DNA of 64,000 nt from NCBI RefSeq assembly GCF_000188155.2, contig NZ_KE124774.1, forward strand, positions 594,736 to 658,735. Reading direction: 5' to 3'. The first letter of the stretch is position 1, and each line of letters opens with the position of its first letter. The stretch is from Methylocystis sp. ATCC 49242 (lineage in GTDB: Bacteria; Pseudomonadota; Alphaproteobacteria; Rhizobiales; Beijerinckiaceae). Below, piece after piece: positions 1-10,397 of the stretch. Under the pieces are notes generated by a model, which was not told the DNA's origin, ran no database searches, and saw only the letters and a list, made by a program, of their open reading frames with translations. The translations under genes and the position numbers were made by a program.

Positions 1-1452
<1,452 letters not shown>

Positions 1453-1574
1453 TGAGTAACCTTTGGGAGGCGCACGAACGGGACCATCCCTCGGAACGCT
1501 CCGGTCATTTAGGGTAATTTAGGCGCGCCCCCGTTCCTTGCCAAGATAGGCGGGCGCAGCGAGCGTCTCCGCCG

Positions 1575-2579
1575 TCAGCTTCGGGGTTTCTGCTTGAAGC
1601 GGCGCGGCGGCGCGGGGCGCAACGTGACATGTGCGCCCTGCGCGTCCAGTAAAAGATCGGCGATGGTTAACCGCAGCTTCGCGCCGTCGGCTAGGGCCGC
1701 GACCAGGCGGCGCGCGGCCCGTTCGAGCCGTTCGAGACGCAGTGGCGCGAGCGGCGCCAGTCGCGCGATTTCCCCAGCGAGCAGCCGCTGGACGATCTCC
1801 GGGGGGAGTTCGCGAAGCGCCGCCGCATCGAACCGCGCCGTCTCCGAATCGACGTCGACAATGGCGCGCTCGCGAGCATTCTCCGCGCAGAAATTCAATG
1901 CCGCGTCGGCGTGAGCGGCGCGCTGACCGAGTCGCAGCAAGGCTTCGTCGTCGAGACCCTGCGCGGCGAGAAGCGGCCGTAACTTGCGCAATCGCGCCCG
2001 GGCGTAATGCTCGTCGATATTCGACGGATCGCGGAAATAATCGTGGTCGCAGCGTCGACAGATTTCTTCGAGCGCCGCTTTCCGCAGGCCCAGGAGCGGC
2101 CGCAGCAGCGCGACGCCGCCGCAGCGTGATTCGGCGGTCATGCCGGCAAGGCCCGCAACTCCCGAGCCGCGCGTGAGGCGGAACAGAATTGTTTCGGCCT
2201 GATCGTCCGCGTGATGCGCGGTGACAATCGCCCCGGCGCCGATCCGTCCAGCGCAATCCGCGAGCAGCGCGTAGCGCGCGGTCCGCGCCCGCTCCTGAAC
2301 GCGCGTGCGGGGCTTTTCGCCCTGCCAGGTCAGGACATGATGAGGAAAGCCGAGCGCATTCGCCCAGGCGCCGACCTGCTCGGCTTCTCGTCGCGCCTCC
2401 GGCCGCAGGCCATGGTCCACGGTCGCGACAGCAATGTCATGCGAGCGCCGGTCCGGCCACTGCGCGGCGAGCAGCATCAGCGCGACCGAGTCCGGCCCGC
2501 CGGATACGGCGAGCAGCAGCGAACGATGCGGCGCCAGCAGCGCGAGCAGGTCGCTTTCGTTTTTCCCGCGCAAGCTCAA
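1575..2579 (-). CDS. tilS: tRNA(Ile)-lysidine synthase TilS
   Basis: Cytoplasmic enzyme that joins lysine to C34 of the CAU-anticodon tRNA-Ile, switching its decoding from AUG to AUA; it is essential in most bacteria. The 334-residue product has the N-type ATP-pyrophosphatase P-loop SGGPDS at residues 26-31, then VDHGLRPEA, TAHHADDQAET and a DPSN-containing segment, all typical of TilS. The C-terminal tRNA-binding part is short, as in many alphaproteobacteria. The start is a TTG at 2577-2579, about 20 bases after the cpoB stop, so the two genes are probably cotranscribed; ftsH follows about 120 bases further on. The exact start is less certain than the identity. Confidence 0.94.
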   Translation of the reverse strand: MSLRGKNESDLLALLAPHRSLLLAVSGGPDSVALMLLAAQWPDRRSHDIAVATVDHGLRPEARREAEQVGAWANALGFPHHVLTWQGEKPRTRVQERARTARYALLADCAGRIGAGAIVTAHHADDQAETILFRLTRGSGVAGLAGMTAESRCGGVALLRPLLGLRKAALEEICRRCDHDYFRDPSNIDEHYARARLRKLRPLLAAQGLDDEALLRLGQRAAHADAALNFCAENARERAIVDVDSETARFDAAALRELPPEIVQRLLAGEIARLAPLAPLRLERLERAARRLVAALADGAKLRLTIADLLLDAQGAHVTLRPAPPRRFKQKPRS

Positions 2580-2598
2580 CCCGCGCGGCGCAAAAGCG

Positions 2599-3603
2599 TC
2601 AGCATTGAATCTTCTTGCTCTCGCGCTGGGCGGCTTCCTTTATGCGCGCCGTCGCGTTGGGATATTTCACGCCGATCTCGCTGAAGGAGGCGCAGGCCTG
2701 CTCCTTTGCGCCCATGGCGCTCAGCGACTGGCCGAGGCGCAGCAGGGCGTCCGGCGCCTGCGCGGACTGGCCGTATTTGGTGGAAATTTCGAGATATTTC
2801 TCCGCCGCCTCGCGATGGCGCCCGCGCAGGAAGAAGCTCTCGCCGAGATTGAACGTCGCGGCGGGCGCGAATTTGCTCTTGGGGTTCTTGCTGAGAAATG
2901 TCGTCAGCGACTTCTCGGCCGCCTCGAATCTTCCTGCGCGCAGCGAGGAGACCGCCTCGTCGTATTCCTCCTTGGGGCCGGGCGGGGCGGCCGGTGGCGG
3001 CGGAGCGATTTCGGCCGGGGCGATGGGCTCGTCGCCGACGAGGCGACCGTGGGCGATGTCCAGCGGCTGGCCGACCTCGCGTACAGGCGGCGCGGTGGTG
3101 ACGGATCCGGCGGCGGTCTTTGGCGGGTTCGCAAGGGGCGCCGAGGGTTGGGTCGTGCCGAGTTGCCGCGGCGCGCCGGGGGCCGTCGGGTCCGTCGCCG
3201 GGTCGAAGGCGTCGCCGCGACGGCCCGCCGATGGCGCTGGCGCCGGCGTCGACGGGACGGCGGAGCGGGCAGGGGCGTCCGAGGCGCGCGGCGCCTCCGA
3301 CTTCGCGGCGCGCAGCTGGTCCTCGAGGACCTGAACCTTGTGCTGCAATTCCTCGTTCTGGCCGGTGAGACGCCGAAGGTCGCGCTCCAGCCGGTCCACG
3401 CGCATTGTCAGCGCGGCGGCGTCGGGTCCAGCCGGGCCGCCGATTTCTCCGGGGCCCTCGTCGATTATGTCGGCGGGGGGACGATTGTAGGTCTGCGCCG
3501 GCTCAACGTCGACCTCGGGCCGCGCGCCGCCATAAGGATCATAGGCCATCGCGGCGCCTGCGAAGAGCAGGGGGGCGACGGAGAGAACGATGCGAGAGAT
3601 CAT
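2599..3603 (-). CDS. cpoB: Cell division coordinator CpoB / Tol-Pal system protein YbgF
   Basis: Periplasmic protein that links peptidoglycan synthesis to outer-membrane constriction through the Tol-Pal complex. I chose the ATG at 3601-3603 because it opens a clean signal peptide (ISRIVLSVAPLLFAGAAMA); the longer frame back to 3726 adds only a basic, non-signal stretch. After a proline-rich linker there is a short coiled coil (MRVDRLERDLRRLTGQNEEL), a low-complexity Pro/Ala region and three C-terminal TPR-like repeats (for example ATFNLGESFFLRGRHREAAE). The length, 334 residues, fits the family. tilS and ftsH follow on the same strand, but no pal or tol genes lie upstream; the next gene is divergent. 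Confidence 0.92.
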   Translation of the reverse strand: MISRIVLSVAPLLFAGAAMAYDPYGGARPEVDVEPAQTYNRPPADIIDEGPGEIGGPAGPDAAALTMRVDRLERDLRRLTGQNEELQHKVQVLEDQLRAAKSEAPRASDAPARSAVPSTPAPAPSAGRRGDAFDPATDPTAPGAPRQLGTTQPSAPLANPPKTAAGSVTTAPPVREVGQPLDIAHGRLVGDEPIAPAEIAPPPPAAPPGPKEEYDEAVSSLRAGRFEAAEKSLTTFLSKNPKSKFAPAATFNLGESFFLRGRHREAAEKYLEISTKYGQSAQAPDALLRLGQSLSAMGAKEQACASFSEIGVKYPNATARIKEAAQRESKKIQC

Positions 3604-3827
3604 GGGGCTTTGTCGGGAAGATCGAAACCGCGCGGACCGCCGCGCCGATGGAGCACGAGGCGCTAGCATAGGCGCTGTTTCGGCCAAATTGCGGCGGAAG
3701 TCTTGCGAATGTGGACGCCCGAACATGGCTTTGCCTTAACTTTGACGGGATCGGGATTTTTGTTTCCGGAGACATGGGATCTGCAATCTATATTGCAATG
3801 CGGCGAGGACGTTTGAGCCAGAAGCGT

Positions 3828-4697
3828 ATGAACCTCGCGAGCGAGCGTCGCGCCGTGAGCCGAAAGAAGCCGATTTGGGCCTCGCTCCTTTATGCCCATT
3901 TGCTGAATATGCCTGCGGTCGCGCTTGCGTCAGCGCCGGAAACCGGCCCCTGTTCACTCGAAGCCACGGTTCCCGCCACGATCGCGGCGGTGGATGAGGA
4001 TTTCGACCTGCTGCTCGACGACGGCCGTCGGGCGGCGCTTTCAGGTCTCGAATTCCCTTCGTTGACAATGAGCGGACAGGGCTTGCGCGCGGATGCGCTG
4101 AAGCGGCTTTCGGAGTGGCTCGCCGGGCGTGACATATTCCTCGGCGCTCTGGCCGCCGGGCCCGACAGATGGGGCCGCCTCCCCGTCCGGCTTTTCGCCG
4201 CCAAAGGGGAGGGCGCGGATGCGCCGCTCATATCGGTCGGAGCCGCGCTCCTTGAGGCCGGCGACGCCCGCTTCCGTCCGGACCCGGCCGCCGCAGATTG
4301 CGCCCGGGACTATCTCCCGGCCGAGGCGCGCGCGCGGTCGGCGGCGCGGGGACTTTGGGCCGATCCCGAATCGCGGCCGGTGGATCCGGCGGCTCCTCAG
4401 GCGCGAGCCACGCTGCTTGCGCGCAAGGGAATGACGATCGTAGAGGGAACCATTCGTTCCGTGGGCGAATCTCGCGGGGCTATCTATCTGAATTTCAACG
4501 AAAAGCGCTGGGACAATTTCTCTGTCGTGATTTCGCGGCGCAATTTGGCTATGTTTGCAAAAGCGGGATTCGATCTGCTGACGCTGACCGGACGGCGGGC
4601 GCGTGTGCGAGGACTTATTGAAACAGGTTTTGGACCGCGCATGGAAATATCCACTCCTGCCGAGATCGAACTCATTGACCGCGCCAGTTCGCCTTAA
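3828..4697 (+). CDS. Secreted or anchored thermonuclease-fold (SNase-like) protein
   Basis: The product resembles the staphylococcal-nuclease fold family: an early beta-strand region (FDLLLDDGRRAALSGLEF), then RLPVRLFA and a C-terminal GLIETGFGPRMEI strand that looks like an added OB-like domain. The N-terminus carries a hydrophobic export-like segment ending ALASA. Nuclease activity is not assured, because I cannot place the full Arg/Glu/Arg catalytic set. The frame opens at 3711; I prefer the ATG at 3828, and a GTG at 3855 just before the export segment is an alternative. It is divergent from cpoB and its end overlaps the start of the M48 protease gene, so the two may be translated together. 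Confidence 0.6.
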   Translation: MNLASERRAVSRKKPIWASLLYAHLLNMPAVALASAPETGPCSLEATVPATIAAVDEDFDLLLDDGRRAALSGLEFPSLTMSGQGLRADALKRLSEWLAGRDIFLGALAAGPDRWGRLPVRLFAAKGEGADAPLISVGAALLEAGDARFRPDPAAADCARDYLPAEARARSAARGLWADPESRPVDPAAPQARATLLARKGMTIVEGTIRSVGESRGAIYLNFNEKRWDNFSVVISRRNLAMFAKAGFDLLTLTGRRARVRGLIETGFGPRMEISTPAEIELIDRASSP

Positions 4698-6150
4698 ATC
4701 CTGGGTTCGGGCGGTCTTCGTCGCGGCGTGCGCGCTGGCCGTTTCGGCCTGCGCCGAGCTCGAGCGGCAAGGGCAGGTTTTCACGGCGCCGATCCCGCCG
4801 ACCAAGCCGGCGCCGCCGCGCATGGACAACCGCAGCTCGGTCCAGCACAAGGAGCTCGTTGCGCAGTTCGGCGGGGAATATCAGGCGCCGGCCGCAGAGC
4901 GCTACCTGAACGAGATTCTCGTCAAGCTCGCGGGCGCGAGCGATACGCCCGGCCAGCCAGCCTACAGAGTCACGATACTCAATACGCCGGTGGTCAATGC
5001 TTTTGCTCTGCCGTCCGGCAACCTTTACGTCACCCGTGGTCTGCTGGCGCTCGCCACCGACGCTTCGGAGGCGGCGGCGGTGATGGCGCATGAGATCGCC
5101 CATGTCACATTGCGGCACAGCGCCCTGCGCGCCGAGCGCGAACGCGAGGCGGCGCTTATTTCCCAAGCCGCGACGGTGATCCAGAACAAGCAGAAAGGCG
5201 AGGAGGTTCGCTCCAGCCAGCGCCTCTCGGTCGCGAGCTTCTCGCGCCAGCAGGAACTGGACGCCGACGCGACCGGGGTGCGGGTGATCGCTCGCGCCGG
5301 TTACGATCCATATGGCGCCTCCCGCTTTCTCACCGCGCTCGGTCGTTCGACCGAGCTTCGCGCGGCGCTCTACGGAAAGAAAAAGAGCTCGCTGGACTAC
5401 GACATCATGTCCACCCATCCGTCGACGCCGGACCGCGTGGCCAAGGCGATAGCCGCAGCCCGCCAGATTGGCGCGCCGGGCGTGGGCACGCGCGACCGGA
5501 ACGGCTATCTCGCGGCGATCAACGGCGTGGCCTTCGGCGACGATCCGATGGAGGGCTATGTCCGAGACCGCAAGTTCACCCATCCGCGGCTGCGCTTCAC
5601 TTTCACCGCGCCAGAGGGCTTCCTGCTGGAGAACTCCAATGAAGCGGTCTTCGGCGTTCGCCAGGCCGACAATGAGGCGTTGCGCCTCGACAGTGTCCGC
5701 GATCCGCACTTCGAGTCCCTCGAAACCTATGTCGGATCGGGCTGGGTCGATGGGCTCATGCAGTCTTCGGTGAAGAAGATCGACGTCAATGGCCTGCCGG
5801 CGGTCACGGCGATCGCGCGCGCGGGCGAGTGGAATTTCCGCCTCGCCGTGATTCAGTCGGGAGATTTTCTCTATCGGCTGATCTTCGCCGCGAAGGCGCT
5901 GACGGACGAGGCGGACAAGAGCTTCATGGAATCGATCATGACCTTCCGACGAGTGACGCCGGAGGAGGCGCATGAGGCTCACGGGCTCAAGATTTCGGTG
6001 GTCGCGGCTGCGCCCGGCGACTCGGTGGAAACCCTTTCCTCCCGTATGGTTACGCCTAATCGACCAGTCGAATATTTCCGGCTTCTCAATGGCTTGGAGG
6101 ATGCGGACCCCGTGACGCCGGGAGAGCATTACAAAATTGTAACGGAATGA
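4675..6150 (+). CDS. M48-family metalloprotease, outer-membrane lipoprotein (BepA/YfgC-like)
   Basis: Periplasmic zinc protease of the BepA type, which in other bacteria supports outer-membrane protein assembly and removes misfolded intermediates. The zinc site HEIAH is in VMAHEIAHVTLRH, with the third ligand expected in the SRQQELDADATG segment. The N-terminus is a lipoprotein signal ending LAVSAC, which favours the TTG at 4675 over the track-length GTG at 4603. After the protease domain there is a C-terminal extension ending in a LysM-like module (APGDSVETLSSRM to GEHYKIV), which may bind peptidoglycan. It overlaps the upstream gene by 23 bases. Start codon uncertain; function fairly secure. 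Confidence 0.88.
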   Translation: MTAPVRLKSWVRAVFVAACALAVSACAELERQGQVFTAPIPPTKPAPPRMDNRSSVQHKELVAQFGGEYQAPAAERYLNEILVKLAGASDTPGQPAYRVTILNTPVVNAFALPSGNLYVTRGLLALATDASEAAAVMAHEIAHVTLRHSALRAEREREAALISQAATVIQNKQKGEEVRSSQRLSVASFSRQQELDADATGVRVIARAGYDPYGASRFLTALGRSTELRAALYGKKKSSLDYDIMSTHPSTPDRVAKAIAAARQIGAPGVGTRDRNGYLAAINGVAFGDDPMEGYVRDRKFTHPRLRFTFTAPEGFLLENSNEAVFGVRQADNEALRLDSVRDPHFESLETYVGSGWVDGLMQSSVKKIDVNGLPAVTAIARAGEWNFRLAVIQSGDFLYRLIFAAKALTDEADKSFMESIMTFRRVTPEEAHEAHGLKISVVAAAPGDSVETLSSRMVTPNRPVEYFRLLNGLEDADPVTPGEHYKIVTE

Positions 6151-6187
6151 AACGCAAAGGCGACGGAACTTCGCGCGCATAGGCGGG

Positions 6188-6209
6188 TTGAACAACTAGA
6201 GTTGTTCAA
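6188..6209. promoter_or_regulatory. Perfect 9-bp inverted repeat upstream of rpoH
   Basis: TTGAACAAC and GTTGTTCAA face each other across a 4-base loop, about 60 bases before the rpoH start and 40 bases after the protease stop. There is no T-run after it on either strand, so it is more likely an operator or mRNA structure than an intrinsic terminator. No factor can be named. Confidence 0.45.
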
Positions 6210-6269
6210 GAATGCGCGATTATCTCATCCGATATCAGTAAAGAGATAGCGCGCTGTGGAGACCTGACC

Positions 6270-7154
6270 ATGGCGTATCTTCCTGGCCTCGGCCGCGAAC
6301 TGATGAAAGCAGCGGCTGAGGCTCCCTTCCTGGAACGGGACGAGGAAAAAGCACTGGCCGTAGCCTGGCGCGACCACGGCGACCGGCGAGCGCTTCATAA
6401 ATTGACGGCGGCGCATATGCGTCTCGTGATCGCCCTTGCGGCGAAGTTCCGTCACTATGGCCTGCCGATCGCCGATCTCGTCCAGGAAGGCCATGTTGGA
6501 TTGCTCGAGGCCGCGGCCCGCTTCGCGCCAGAGCGCGACGTGCGTTTCTCGACCTATGCGACCTGGTGGATCCGCGCCTCGATCCAGGACTATGTCCTGC
6601 GCAACTGGTCGATCGTTCGCGGCGGCACCAGTTCCAGCCAGAAGGCGCTGTTCTTCAATCTGCGTCGCCTTCGCGCGCGCCTCGCCCGAGACCCCGACGC
6701 TTATGGGTCAGGCGACGCCTATCAGGCCATCGCCAAGGCGCTAGGCGTCTCGCGCGCCGACGTGGAAATGATGGATTCCCGCCTGTCCGGGTCGGACGTG
6801 TCGCTGAACGCGCAACTCGTCGACGACGATTCATCAGGGTCCGCCCAGCGCATGGATTTTCTTGTCGACGACCATCCGCTGCCCGACGAGGCCGTGCAGG
6901 AGACGATGGATTCGGACCGTCGCGCCCGATGGCTCAAGGACGCGCTCGCGATCCTCTCCGAGCGAGAATTGCGCATCGTGCAGGAGCGTCGGCTCACAGA
7001 CAATCTCGTGACCCTCGAGACCCTCGGCGACAAGCTCGGCATTTCCAAGGAGCGGGTACGGCAAATCGAAAGCCGCGCGCTGATCAAATTGCGCAAGGCG
7101 CTTTCCCGTATGCAGGACGGGGAGGGGACGGAAGAGAGCCTCCCGATCGCGTAA
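6270..7154 (+). CDS. rpoH: RNA polymerase sigma factor RpoH (sigma-32 type)
   Basis: Alternative sigma factor for heat-shock and stress promoters. The 294 residues contain sigma region 2 (HMRLVIALAAKFRHYGLP, then DLVQEGHVGLLEAAARF and FSTYATWWIRASIQDYVLR), the RpoH box QKALFFNLRR that separates this family from RpoD, and region 4 with the helix-turn-helix TLETLGDKLGISKERVRQIE. Alphaproteobacteria often have two or more RpoH copies; which one this is cannot be told here. The start has GGAGA about 8 bases upstream, and an intrinsic terminator follows the stop directly. FtsH and HflK/C, which control RpoH stability in other bacteria, are encoded in this same window. Confidence 0.95.
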   Translation: MAYLPGLGRELMKAAAEAPFLERDEEKALAVAWRDHGDRRALHKLTAAHMRLVIALAAKFRHYGLPIADLVQEGHVGLLEAAARFAPERDVRFSTYATWWIRASIQDYVLRNWSIVRGGTSSSQKALFFNLRRLRARLARDPDAYGSGDAYQAIAKALGVSRADVEMMDSRLSGSDVSLNAQLVDDDSSGSAQRMDFLVDDHPLPDEAVQETMDSDRRARWLKDALAILSERELRIVQERRLTDNLVTLETLGDKLGISKERVRQIESRALIKLRKALSRMQDGEGTEESLPIA

Positions 7155-7155
7155 T

Positions 7156-7187
7156 AAAAAAGCCCTCCTGTCGGAGGGCTTTTTCTT
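7156..7187. terminator. Bidirectional intrinsic terminator between rpoH and carD
   Basis: Stem AGCCCTCC / GGAGGGCT with loop TGTC, with a T-run after it on the plus strand and another on the minus strand. It sits between the convergent ends of rpoH and the CarD gene and can serve both. Confidence 0.9.
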
Positions 7188-7204
7188 TGGCGTATCCCGA
7201 TTGG

Positions 7205-8662
7205 TTACGCCGCAGCATCGACATCCGCGTCGTCGCCGTCGTCACCCACGTCGGCATCGGCTTTCTGGCCGCGGCGGGGGCCCTTCTGCAGGAAGGACTC
7301 GATCAGCTTCAGCGCTTCCGAATCGATCAGCTTGCGTACGGCCGCGATCTCGCGGGCCATACGGTCGAGCGCCGCCTCATAAAGCTGCCGCTCCGAGTAG
7401 GACTGCTCCGGCTGCGTGTCGGAGCGGTAGAGGTCGCGCACCACCTCGGCGATCGTGACGAGGTCGCCGGAGTTGATCTTGGCCTCGTATTCCTGCGCGC
7501 GGCGCGACCACATGGTGCGCTTGATGCGCGCGCGACCGCTCAATGTCGCCAGCGCCTTGTCGACGACATTACCCTCGGCGAGCTTGCGCATGCCGACGTT
7601 GGCGACCTTGCTGGTGGGCACCTTGAGGATCATCTTGTCCTTGATGAAGCTCACGACGAAGAGCTCCAGGCTGAATCCGGCGACCTCCTGTATCTCGACG
7701 CCGATGATCTGGCCGACGCCATGGGCCGGATAAACGATGAATTCGCTCTGTTTGAATCCATGTTTCTGACCGCCGGCTTTCGCCTTGCCGGCCGCAGGCG
7801 CGGCCTTGGAGACGACGGGCTTGGTCTCGATTGCGGGCTTGTCGGAGGCTTTGTCGCCGACGACAGGCGCCGCCGACGATGCGAGGTTCTCGGATTTCTT
7901 TGCCAATTCTTTTTCTTCGCCGGCTGTCGGGGGTTGCGTGGACTTTCCGACCACGGCGGGCGTTGCGGCTGCGACGCCCGTCGCGGGGGAGGCGGTTACG
8001 GACTCTCTTGCCGGCGTCGCCTTGACGGCGTTCGACGGAACGGGAGTCGTGGAAAGGTTCTTGGTCGGGGCAGGAGCCGGCTTCACGCTCTCTGCTTTTT
8101 CCCTGACGGCCGGAGGCGCTTGCCTCCCTGCCTTTGCCTTTTCGACGCTCGGCGCCTTGACGGAGGCCGTGTGCTCGGACGCGGCCTTTGCCGGCGACTT
8201 CGTCGGCGCTTTCGGCTCCTTGCCCGGCGCGGGGACTTTCGCCGCAGACGCCTTCACACTCGCCGTCGAGGCCGGCGCGCGGGCGGAGGCGGACGGGGCG
8301 CGACGAGACGTCGTCGCCGCCTTGGCGGGCGCCTTCTCGCTTGTCGTGGCGCTTGTCTTGGTCGCGGCCTTTGCCGCCGCTTTCGCCGCTACCTTCGTCC
8401 GCGTCGCCGCCGACGAGGACTTGCTCGAAGACGACGCCGTTGTCGCGGACGCCGTTGTCGATGACTTCGCCGCCGATTTTGGCACCCCAATGGATGGCGC
8501 CGTCTTCGCGCTGCCGCCGGGAGCGGCTGAACTCTTTGACGCTACTGCGCCTTTTCCGCGCACCGATTTTGGAGCCGATTTTTTTCCCGAGCCGCGCGAG
8601 GGCGCCGGAGCCGCGACAACGCCGGGCCCTTTCGTCTTTTCGTTCTTCCTGGCGGACGGCAT
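7205..8662 (-). CDS. CarD-family transcription regulator with a long Ala/Lys/Pro/Ser-rich N-terminal tail
   Basis: The C-terminal 170 or so residues are a complete CarD: RNA-polymerase interacting Tudor-like domain (EFIVYPAHGVGQIIGVEIQE) and the helical DNA-binding part (KLAEGNVVDKALATLSGRAR, then WSRRAQEYEAKINSGD). CarD binds the RNA polymerase beta subunit and stabilises open complexes. What is odd is the first 310 or so residues, a low-complexity run of Ala, Lys, Ser, Pro and Thr that looks like the tail of histone H1 or AlgP; ordinary CarD proteins are about 160-190 residues. The start at 8660-8662 has AAAGGAG about 10 bases upstream, better than the longer frame from 8719. The acidic C-terminal tail ends in repeated Asp/Ala. 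Confidence 0.9.
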   Translation of the reverse strand: MPSARKNEKTKGPGVVAAPAPSRGSGKKSAPKSVRGKGAVASKSSAAPGGSAKTAPSIGVPKSAAKSSTTASATTASSSSKSSSAATRTKVAAKAAAKAATKTSATTSEKAPAKAATTSRRAPSASARAPASTASVKASAAKVPAPGKEPKAPTKSPAKAASEHTASVKAPSVEKAKAGRQAPPAVREKAESVKPAPAPTKNLSTTPVPSNAVKATPARESVTASPATGVAAATPAVVGKSTQPPTAGEEKELAKKSENLASSAAPVVGDKASDKPAIETKPVVSKAAPAAGKAKAGGQKHGFKQSEFIVYPAHGVGQIIGVEIQEVAGFSLELFVVSFIKDKMILKVPTSKVANVGMRKLAEGNVVDKALATLSGRARIKRTMWSRRAQEYEAKINSGDLVTIAEVVRDLYRSDTQPEQSYSERQLYEAALDRMAREIAAVRKLIDSEALKLIESFLQKGPRRGQKADADVGDDGDDADVDAAA

Positions 8663-9114
8663 ACGCGGGATACTCCTTTGGCGTCCCGCTGTGGAGACGG
8701 GACGAATCACGCAGACCACTCGCTACATTGCCCGAACGACAACTGCCGATCAGGAGGCAAGCGGATTTTCATAAACCTTGGCTAGAGCCGCAGCGCGCTT
8801 ACGGACTCCCTTGGCCGCTGTTCCCGAGGCGCGCACCTTCTCATTGCTGGAGGCTGAACTTCGTCGTTGGGTCGTCGGTCGATGAGCGTGTATTAACAGC
8901 TCATATATCACGCCGCGGCGCGAAAATCAAAGATTACGCATATGCGTCAAATGGGCCGGGACCGGTCAAGTCCTAGCTAACAATATAGGATTGCTGAATA
9001 TTTGGTTGCGTTAAGGATGTGGAAACCTCTCGCCGCGCCCCCGCCGGCGCCGTTGGCGCGGGCGGGTAGATTCACCTGCGCAAAAACAGGGCGCCGTGCG
9101 GCGAAGCTCTCGAG
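8663..9114. other. Intergenic region, about 450 bp, no gene seen
   Basis: Lies upstream of the CarD gene and downstream of the ferredoxin gene. It includes an A+T-richer stretch near 8890-9005 that may hold the CarD promoter. The reading frames on either strand look like chance frames; no RNA gene or strong hairpin recognised. Confidence 0.5.
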
Positions 9115-9453
9115 TCAGTCCCCCTGGCCGGGCTCGGCGGAAAAATGCGCCTCGAATTTGCCGGGCTTGCCATCCCATTCCTTGGCGTCGGCGGGCGGTT
9201 CGCGTTTGATCGTGATGTTAGGCCAGTTCTGCGCCATGTCAGCGTTGAGCTTCAGCCACTGCTCGAGGTTTTCCTCGGTGTCGGGCTTGATCGCCTCCGC
9301 CGGGCATTCCGGCTCGCACACGCCGCAATCTATGCATTCGTCGGGATGGATCACGAGCATGTTCTCGCCCTCGTAGAAGCAGTCCACCGGACAGACCTCC
9401 ACGCAATCCATATATTTGCACTTGATGCAGTTTTCTGTGACGACATAAGTCAT
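9115..9453 (-). CDS. fdxA: 7Fe ferredoxin FdxA ([3Fe-4S][4Fe-4S])
   Basis: Small soluble electron carrier with one 3Fe-4S and one 4Fe-4S cluster. The N-terminal [17 protein letters not shown] and the following [12 protein letters not shown] carry the cluster ligands, and the aromatic C-terminal half ([18 protein letters not shown]) is typical of the FdxA group. 112 residues is the usual length. In many alphaproteobacteria this gene lies upstream of carD, and here the two are also neighbours on the same strand, with about 450 bp between them. Its physiological partner is not shown by the sequence. Confidence 0.95.
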   Translation of the reverse strand: MTYVVTENCIKCKYMDCVEVCPVDCFYEGENMLVIHPDECIDCGVCEPECPAEAIKPDTEENLEQWLKLNADMAQNWPNITIKREPPADAKEWDGKPGKFEAHFSAEPGQGD

Positions 9454-9578
9454 GTGCGCGTCCCACTCCGATTGCTGCGCTAGCTAGCGTTTTTGCTGTC
9501 GTCATGCAAGGCATCGATGACATGCTATCCAGTTGCGCAGCGTTATCGCTGAGATAGTGATTCCAGGCAGGTTCGTCG

Positions 9579-10397
9579 ATGCCAGAATTCGAGGTTCAAC
9601 CCATCCTGCCCACGCGACAGGCCGTAACCGCCCGCGCCCTGCTGCTCGGCGAACGCATCGACACGGTTGGCCTCGAGCGCGCCGATCTCGTCTCTACCGC
9701 CCCGCTGGCCTTTCACACCGGACAGGCTGGCTTCGCCGTGCTCTATCGATTTGGCGTCGCGGTGCTGTTTGGCCTTTCGCCGCTGGAGGAGGACGAAATC
9801 CTCAAGAAAATCGGCGCGAGAGTCGCTGGCGCCTCGCGCGGCGATGACGAGACCCTGATCATCGAGACGACCCATGAGGGGGAGGAAAAGGCGCAATCGA
9901 ATGGCCGTTTGACGGTCAAGGACCTCTCCGAGGCGAGGCTCCTCGTCGTCGCCGACGCGCTTGCTAAAAGCGTGGCGCTGGCGCGGGACGAGCGGCGGGT
10001 CAACGCCGTCTTCGACACGATCGAGCCCTTCGCGGCCGAACTGGCGAGCAAGGGCCGTCCGCCGTGGAAACGCAAGTCGATGCTGGAGCTCATCGGCCAG
10101 ACGCTGCTCGTGCGTCATCGCGTCTCTGGGCGCGTTGCTGTCGAGGACAAGCCCGACGTATTGTGGGACCGGCCCGATCTCGAGCGCCTCTATGCGCGTC
10201 TCGAAGACGAATACGAACTGGAGGCGCGCGGCCGCACGCTCAACGCCAAGATTGACGTGATCGGGGAAACGGCGCGGGCGCTGACGGATCTCATCGACGC
10301 CGATCGTTCCGTGCGCCTCGAATGGATCATCATCGTTTTGATCGCCACAGAGATCGCGCTGACGCTGCTCCAGATGTTCCTCATGCGAGGGCATTGA
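9579..10397 (+). CDS. RMD1/YagE family (DUF155) membrane-anchored protein
   Basis: Matches the RMD1/DUF155 family: soluble N-terminal domain with FAVLYRFGVAVLFGLSP and a long alpha-helical middle (SLARDERRVNAVFD-like and LYARLEDEYELEARGRTL), then one C-terminal membrane helix (IIIVLIATEIALTLLQMFLM). The yeast and plant relatives are mitochondrial or plastid proteins; the bacterial role is not established. The 3' end overlaps the end of miaA on the other strand by 17 bases. No partner gene is evident. Confidence 0.8.
   Translation: MPEFEVQPILPTRQAVTARALLLGERIDTVGLERADLVSTAPLAFHTGQAGFAVLYRFGVAVLFGLSPLEEDEILKKIGARVAGASRGDDETLIIETTHEGEEKAQSNGRLTVKDLSEARLLVVADALAKSVALARDERRVNAVFDTIEPFAAELASKGRPPWKRKSMLELIGQTLLVRHRVSGRVAVEDKPDVLWDRPDLERLYARLEDEYELEARGRTLNAKIDVIGETARALTDLIDADRSVRLEWIIIVLIATEIALTLLQMFLMRGH

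Noticed and set aside
6566-8464. 632-codon plus-strand frame
   Set aside because: Overlaps rpoH and the CarD gene in another frame; its composition is that of a GC-rich shadow.
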